From: Parapristionchus giblindavisi
Taxonomy: Eukaryota > Nematoda > Chromadorea > Rhabditida > Diplogasteridae
Reading direction: 5' to 3'
Length of the DNA stretch: 64,000 bases
Assembly: GCA_943737045.1 (NCBI GenBank)
Contig: CALSFV010000077.1
Location: 184,001 to 248,000 of the forward strand
Shown here: positions 61,401-64,000 of the stretch, one piece after another
Layout: the number at the start of each line of letters is the position of its first letter
Position numbering within the stretch: the first letter of the stretch is position 1
Notes under the pieces: model-generated
What the model was told of the DNA's origin: nothing
Database searches by the model: none
Seen by the model: only the letters and a program-made list of their open reading frames with translations
Program-made: the position numbers and the translations under genes

Positions 61401-63484
61401 TGGGAAGTGGTCTGTCTACTTCTACCTCTTATTTGAAACGCGCAGCAGCTATCACAACAATGTGGAATGAGTAATAAAGATGTAGATCAATGAAGCGAAA
61501 AGAAGCTGATGATTCAGGCGCACCCGAGCAATTTGTAATCCACGCTCTGGTCACACTCTCTCGTAGACAAAGAAAGCGAGAGTGTGGCCAATGCGGAGAG
61601 TTTCAAATTTGCTTGGGTGTGCTTTTAAATGAATGACACAACTAATTTGAAAAAATCTCTTGCTCACTAAATAGTAAGGAGACAATGGACGTCTTCGGGA
61701 CAGCTTCATATCCTTTCCAATCGAAATTTCAAAATTTCAAATAATTTTCGGGTATGTCTTTAAAAATCTGTGTACATTTTGTTTGCTCTCGCTGTTTTGA
61801 TGCTCTTACCTTGCCCTTTCCTTTCACGCACAATTCCTTCCGATCAGTCATGCCGTTCGCGTAACTAGTTGCACTGTATGATGTGCGGGATAATCTGTAA
61901 TCCGTCACCATATCCAACCCCCCCTCCTTCTGAAAACAATGTTTATGTTGGGTCATGTAGTTTATGACAGGCACAGTTTGGGCACAGGTCACAGGTAGAA
62001 AAAAAAATTGTGACCGAATTAGACATGATAAGCTATTGTTATTAATAATAATGCAAATTAGATAAGAAATAAGTGGTACCAAGCGAATTTGACGATATTC
62101 GACTTCTTTGCTTACCATAAACATATTACTAGTATTATTATTATCATATGGTGTAATGAGATCAATAGATCACGCGGTAAAGTAGGTCCGATGAAGAGAT
62201 TAGGGTCTCCGATTGAATATGAATTATCACCGACCTAGCAGTGATCCCCCTTGAATAACGGAATGGCCTTTACCTTTTCCAACTAAATGATGGACTTACA
62301 GAGATCTCGGTGCTGGTTGCGATGACATGGACTTCCGAAGGGCGTATCATCACGGAGTGGAGATATGGTATCCGGATGGAATGAGTGGAGGATCATCATT
62401 CAAGGTGAATAAACAAGAGATAATATGCTCTTCTAAAAAAATCACTGTTGTTGATCCATGTAGGTCCCACGGTCCGATTCATAATCCTCGCACCAAAATC
62501 ACTCTAAGTTTTTAATGGAACACATCGAGCTAATTTGAAACTCTCCGCTCTGGCAACGTTCTCTCTCGCTTTCCTTGTCTACGAGAGAGCGTTGCCAAAG
62601 CGGAGAGCAGTTAGTTCGGGATGATCCTTTAAATTACTATTTGATTTTCACTGTCTAGAGCCTATGGCTGAAATAGTGATCCTCTATATAGTATTGAGTA
62701 CAGTTGCATGATTTTTATAATTTTCAATTTGTATGATTTATGATTGGGTTGTTTTAGGCATGTACCGATAGCCTCGACAGTGCGAAGTGTTCGAATTCGC
62801 TGAGTCCCCGATACAATTGGGAAGACCATCGATGGTTAGTTATTACTTCGGATCATTGCTAGAATACCAATTGTTATCTATTATTATTACACAATGATCT
62901 CAAATAGCACCTTATCGTACCGAGAAAATGCTCACATTTTGTCGTAAATAGTACACATTTGCGCACCTAGGACAAATGCGTAATTGTGAACATAGACATC
63001 TGTGGACAAATCCAAATAAGTATAAATTATCAGGATCTTTTTGTCGAGTCCGATACCGTACCTTTTGCTATTCGACAAATCGAATCGTATCTGTGTGCTA
63101 TTGCGGAAACTTGATACAGCTTTATATGACATACTTATATGGACATACATACATTAGTATACTTTATGAACATTGTAAGAAACTTGGTATTCGGGCAAGG
63201 GACATGCGAGAGATTTAAGTGAACACTCGCGGGGTTCCAATGTAAAAAAAAATGTGTATGGTGGCAAATACGCAAGAAATTTCGATAGTTTTGTTAAACA
63301 GCAATATTGCTATTTATATACAATTTTACATTATAGGTACTACGGCGTGCACGTGTGGACTCACGGGCACGACCAGAACTGCGAAGTTCCCTTCCCTGAT
63401 CAGGATCAACAGGGAAAATCTGCTTCTGTCCTGTCTACAGTTCCCATAGTTATTAGTGCAATTCTCTATAGACTCTTTCTCTAG
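52465..63484 (+). CDS. Secreted class 3 lipase (alpha/beta hydrolase), complete 10-exon model
   Basis: Exons: 52465-52548, 53145-53252, 53574-53673, 54591-54696, 54787-54863, 55175-55236, 59557-59687, 62302-62404, 62758-62834, 63337-63484; phases agree throughout, 331 residues. The start MRLFHVLFPLLSTFLHSATC is a signal peptide. Family marks: ILVSFRGTMT (oxyanion region), WYGIGQVNRYFYEAL, the nucleophile elbow TGHSLGGALA, ITYGEPRVGN, VVHRADMVPHLPP with the likely catalytic Asp, and AYHHGVEIWYP with the likely catalytic His. Class 3 lipases hydrolyse triacylglycerols; many nematode members are intestinal or secreted, and the paired cysteines late in the protein fit extracellular folding. The C-terminus ends in a hydrophobic run (STVPIVISAILYRLFL), which may be a membrane or GPI-type tail. 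Introns 6 (4.3 kb) and 7 (2.6 kb) hold a transposon and a direct duplication. Confidence 0.93.
55451..57838 (+). mobile_element. 2.39 kb long-TIR transposon with TTAA target duplication and a zinc-finger ORF
   Basis: Terminal inverted repeats of about 673-682 bp (55451-56123 and 57157-57838) start CACGGGTCT and are nearly identical except for a short indel near the tip. TTAA flanks both sides (55447-55450 and 57839-57842). TTAA duplications are known for piggyBac and Kolobok elements, but the single internal gene does not look like either transposase. The element lies in lipase intron 6. The high identity of the two arms suggests recent insertion or arm-to-arm gene conversion. Confidence 0.92.
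56225..57073 (+). CDS. C2H2 zinc-finger protein encoded between the long TIRs
   Basis: An intact frame of 282 residues from the first in-frame ATG (56225); the frame stays open upstream to about 56132. After an acidic N-terminal part comes one C2H2 finger (CSECSATFLRHWNLERHWDK, then GEH). A conserved-looking segment around RPIGWALRIRKKSAPYDP follows, then a helical charged region with FEEFYAARNKLRAEEVEKRM and NRMSHDQIKNCIRTLLAKKK, then an acidic tail with DWEEECDEE and a DWMHSEMNTLF end. There is no recognisable DDE transposase catalytic layout. The finger, GWAL and QI-x-x-x-I layout reminds me of orphan C2H2 proteins abundant in cnidarians and molluscs, which is memory only. It is GC-richer than its surroundings. 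It may be a captured host gene, an accessory DNA-binding protein of the element, or an undescribed transposase. Confidence 0.85.
   Translation: MPEKAVISWNRCARFFCTISTKKVTTPEPDNVDDEVVTGKAPAPVSDSAPNPLFICSECSATFLRHWNLERHWDKGEHKIRPERVSMMDFAIGLYKRMLEEVQQGVGIGPLSESFKEYEHAPKHPRPIGWALRIRKKSAPYDPVAKQMVVDLFEEFYAARNKLRAEEVEKRMKARTDIMPANRMSHDQIKNCIRTLLAKKKEEAEKKGKSRARRDAALAIDFIKDWEEECDEEGGGVEDEVQVHENDLTVSSDAIYDWMHSEMNTLFSDDALDLSTTLVFDQ
57843..59556. other. Remainder of lipase intron 6
   Basis: No supported gene. Two ATG-started plus frames of about 60 codons (58422-58607 and 59337-59525) have protein-like composition but no domain or splice partners. A small palindrome pairs ACTGTTTTCCTGGGAAAC with TTTCCGGGAAACAGT near 58755-58797. 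Confidence 0.4.
60113..60835. repeat. Direct duplication in lipase intron 7, copy 1
   Basis: Starts GCGCAGCAGCTATCAAAACA and matches 61440-62150 at more than 90% over most of its length, including an H1 element and a minus-strand exon-like frame. Copy 1 has extra bases around 60330-60400. Confidence 0.92.
60190..60302. mobile_element. H1 hairpin element in duplication copy 1
   Basis: 'cgcacccgagctatttgtaa' faces 'ttcaaatttgcttggggtgt'. The loop is TCGTAGACAAAGAAAGCGA, the reverse complement of the loop in most other copies. Confidence 0.85.
60416..61348 (-). CDS. Possible small nested gene inside lipase intron 7 (weak)
   Basis: Exon 61348-61229 (ATG, 40 codons, ending at GTAAGT) joins in phase to 60616-60416 (acceptor TTTTCAG, 67 codons with stop), giving 106 residues. 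The first part, RLSHSIHSSLILSLS, is mildly hydrophobic. The second contains DMVTDYRLSRTSYSATSYAN and a basic KGKGK tail. An alternative is an unspliced 98-residue frame from an ATG at 60712 whose start (SVTFFFLPVTCA) could be a signal peptide. The terminal exon is kept open in the second duplication copy. No family is recognised. Confidence 0.3.
61517..61628. mobile_element. H1 hairpin element in duplication copy 2
   Basis: Co-duplicated with the copy at 60190; differences include 'cgagcaatttgtaa' and a missing G in 'cttgggtgtgct'. Confidence 0.85.
61729..61929 (-). pseudogene. Second copy of the small-gene terminal exon
   Basis: It has the same acceptor and the same 66 codons with stop as 60616-60416, with a few changes near the C-terminus (KDIPENYLKF against KDISQNELKF). 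An extra A in the poly-A stretch upstream shifts the alternative ATG-started frame. No partner first exon is seen on its upstream side. Confidence 0.35.
62518..62632. mobile_element. H1 hairpin element in lipase intron 8
   Basis: 'aacacatcgagctaatttga' and 'gcggagagcagttagttcgg' form the arms, with near-perfect stem CTCTGGCAACGTTCTCTCTC against GAGAGAGCGTTGCCAAAG. The loop is GCTTTCCTTGTCTAC. Confidence 0.85.
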
Positions 63485-64000
63485 GCATCTCTGTTCATTT
63501 GGTGATACTCAGTTTCTCAATCATAATGATAGATCATTCTAATAAATTGTTTCAATCGAAGTAATCAATGCAACGCATTTATCACAGTTTTTCAAGAGAT
63601 TAGCATAAGTATGAAATAATTGTATTTCGGTGTCATTACCTTATGGAGTAAAAAGCAAATTTGTTCACGTGAAGGCATTTTTTCATATTTATTTATAAGA
63701 GGCCCACGGCATGTGAATATTAAAGAATTACTATTCCGCATGCTAAATTTCGTGGGGGGTTCTGTGAAGACATCTAGGTCAAATCTGCGAAGTGGCGCCT
63801 GATATTTTGACAGTACAGCACGAGATTGATCCCCTTTTACACTCTCTCTAGCAACATTAATAGCGAGTGAGGGAGGAATAGTGTGTATTGTCATCATACA
63901 CATGCATACATATATCGACGAAAACGTGATTGGGAAAGATCAGTGACGTCACGCGACCTCTTTGTGAGCTACCTACTAAGCCCTTCAGCGAATTAGCACG
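63485..64000. other. Downstream of the lipase gene, nothing supported
   Basis: AT-rich with AATAAATT about 60 bases after the lipase stop (near 63540), a possible polyadenylation signal. Overlapping open frames on both strands at 63592-63903 have no recognised domain. Confidence 0.4.

Larger units (their letters stand above)
61440..62150. repeat. Direct duplication in lipase intron 7, copy 2
   Basis: Matches copy 1 from GCGCAGCAGCTATCACAACA to 'tattattattatcatatggt'. The spacer between copies (about 600 bp) holds the candidate first exon at 61229-61348. Confidence 0.92.

Overview
The window looks like nuclear DNA of a free-living rhabditid-type nematode. I base this on AT-rich introns often ending in TTTCAG, many small exons, and gene families I recognise from nematodes: a bestrophin channel, a CPS-6-type endonuclease G, a nematode-style receptor tyrosine kinase and a class 3 lipase. 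The species cannot be named from sequence alone. Gene models below come from reading splice phase by eye, and the main ones are phase-consistent from exon to exon.

Layout. 1-377 holds the 3' end of a chitin-binding (peritrophin-A) protein gene (+). 4283-6915 is a complete bestrophin gene (+). 8237-8798 is a small GRF zinc-finger gene (+) whose 3' end was captured by a palindromic transposon; a second copy of its last exon at 10541 is captured by a different element. 12675-14074 is a small signal-peptide/one-membrane-span protein gene (-) with a tRNA-Pro in an intron. 14.6-27 kb has no convincing gene and is packed with GA/CT tracts and palindromic elements. 27862-37169 is endonuclease G (-), 10 exons, with a 6.3 kb intron full of GA tracts. 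37643-39935 is an 11-exon gene (-) for a two-repeat protein of unknown role. 40751-40823 is tRNA-Phe (-). 44884-51835 is a receptor-type tyrosine kinase (+). 52465-63484 is a secreted class 3 lipase (+); its introns hold a 2.4 kb TTAA-flanked transposon with a zinc-finger ORF and a 0.7 kb direct duplication that may include a small nested gene on the other strand.

The most striking layer is the non-genic one. A hairpin-like element of about 110 bp (called H1 here) occurs about 16 times, a second hairpin family (H2) 5 times, and a TTAAAG-ended family (M3) 4 times. Some terminal-inverted-repeat elements carry tRNA-like promoter boxes. Introns are often built from short repeats (GATCAAA heptamers, CTTAAG units, ATT triplets), and several introns end in AAG or GAG rather than the usual CAG or TAG. 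The best candidate for an undescribed system is the 2.4 kb element at 55451-57838.
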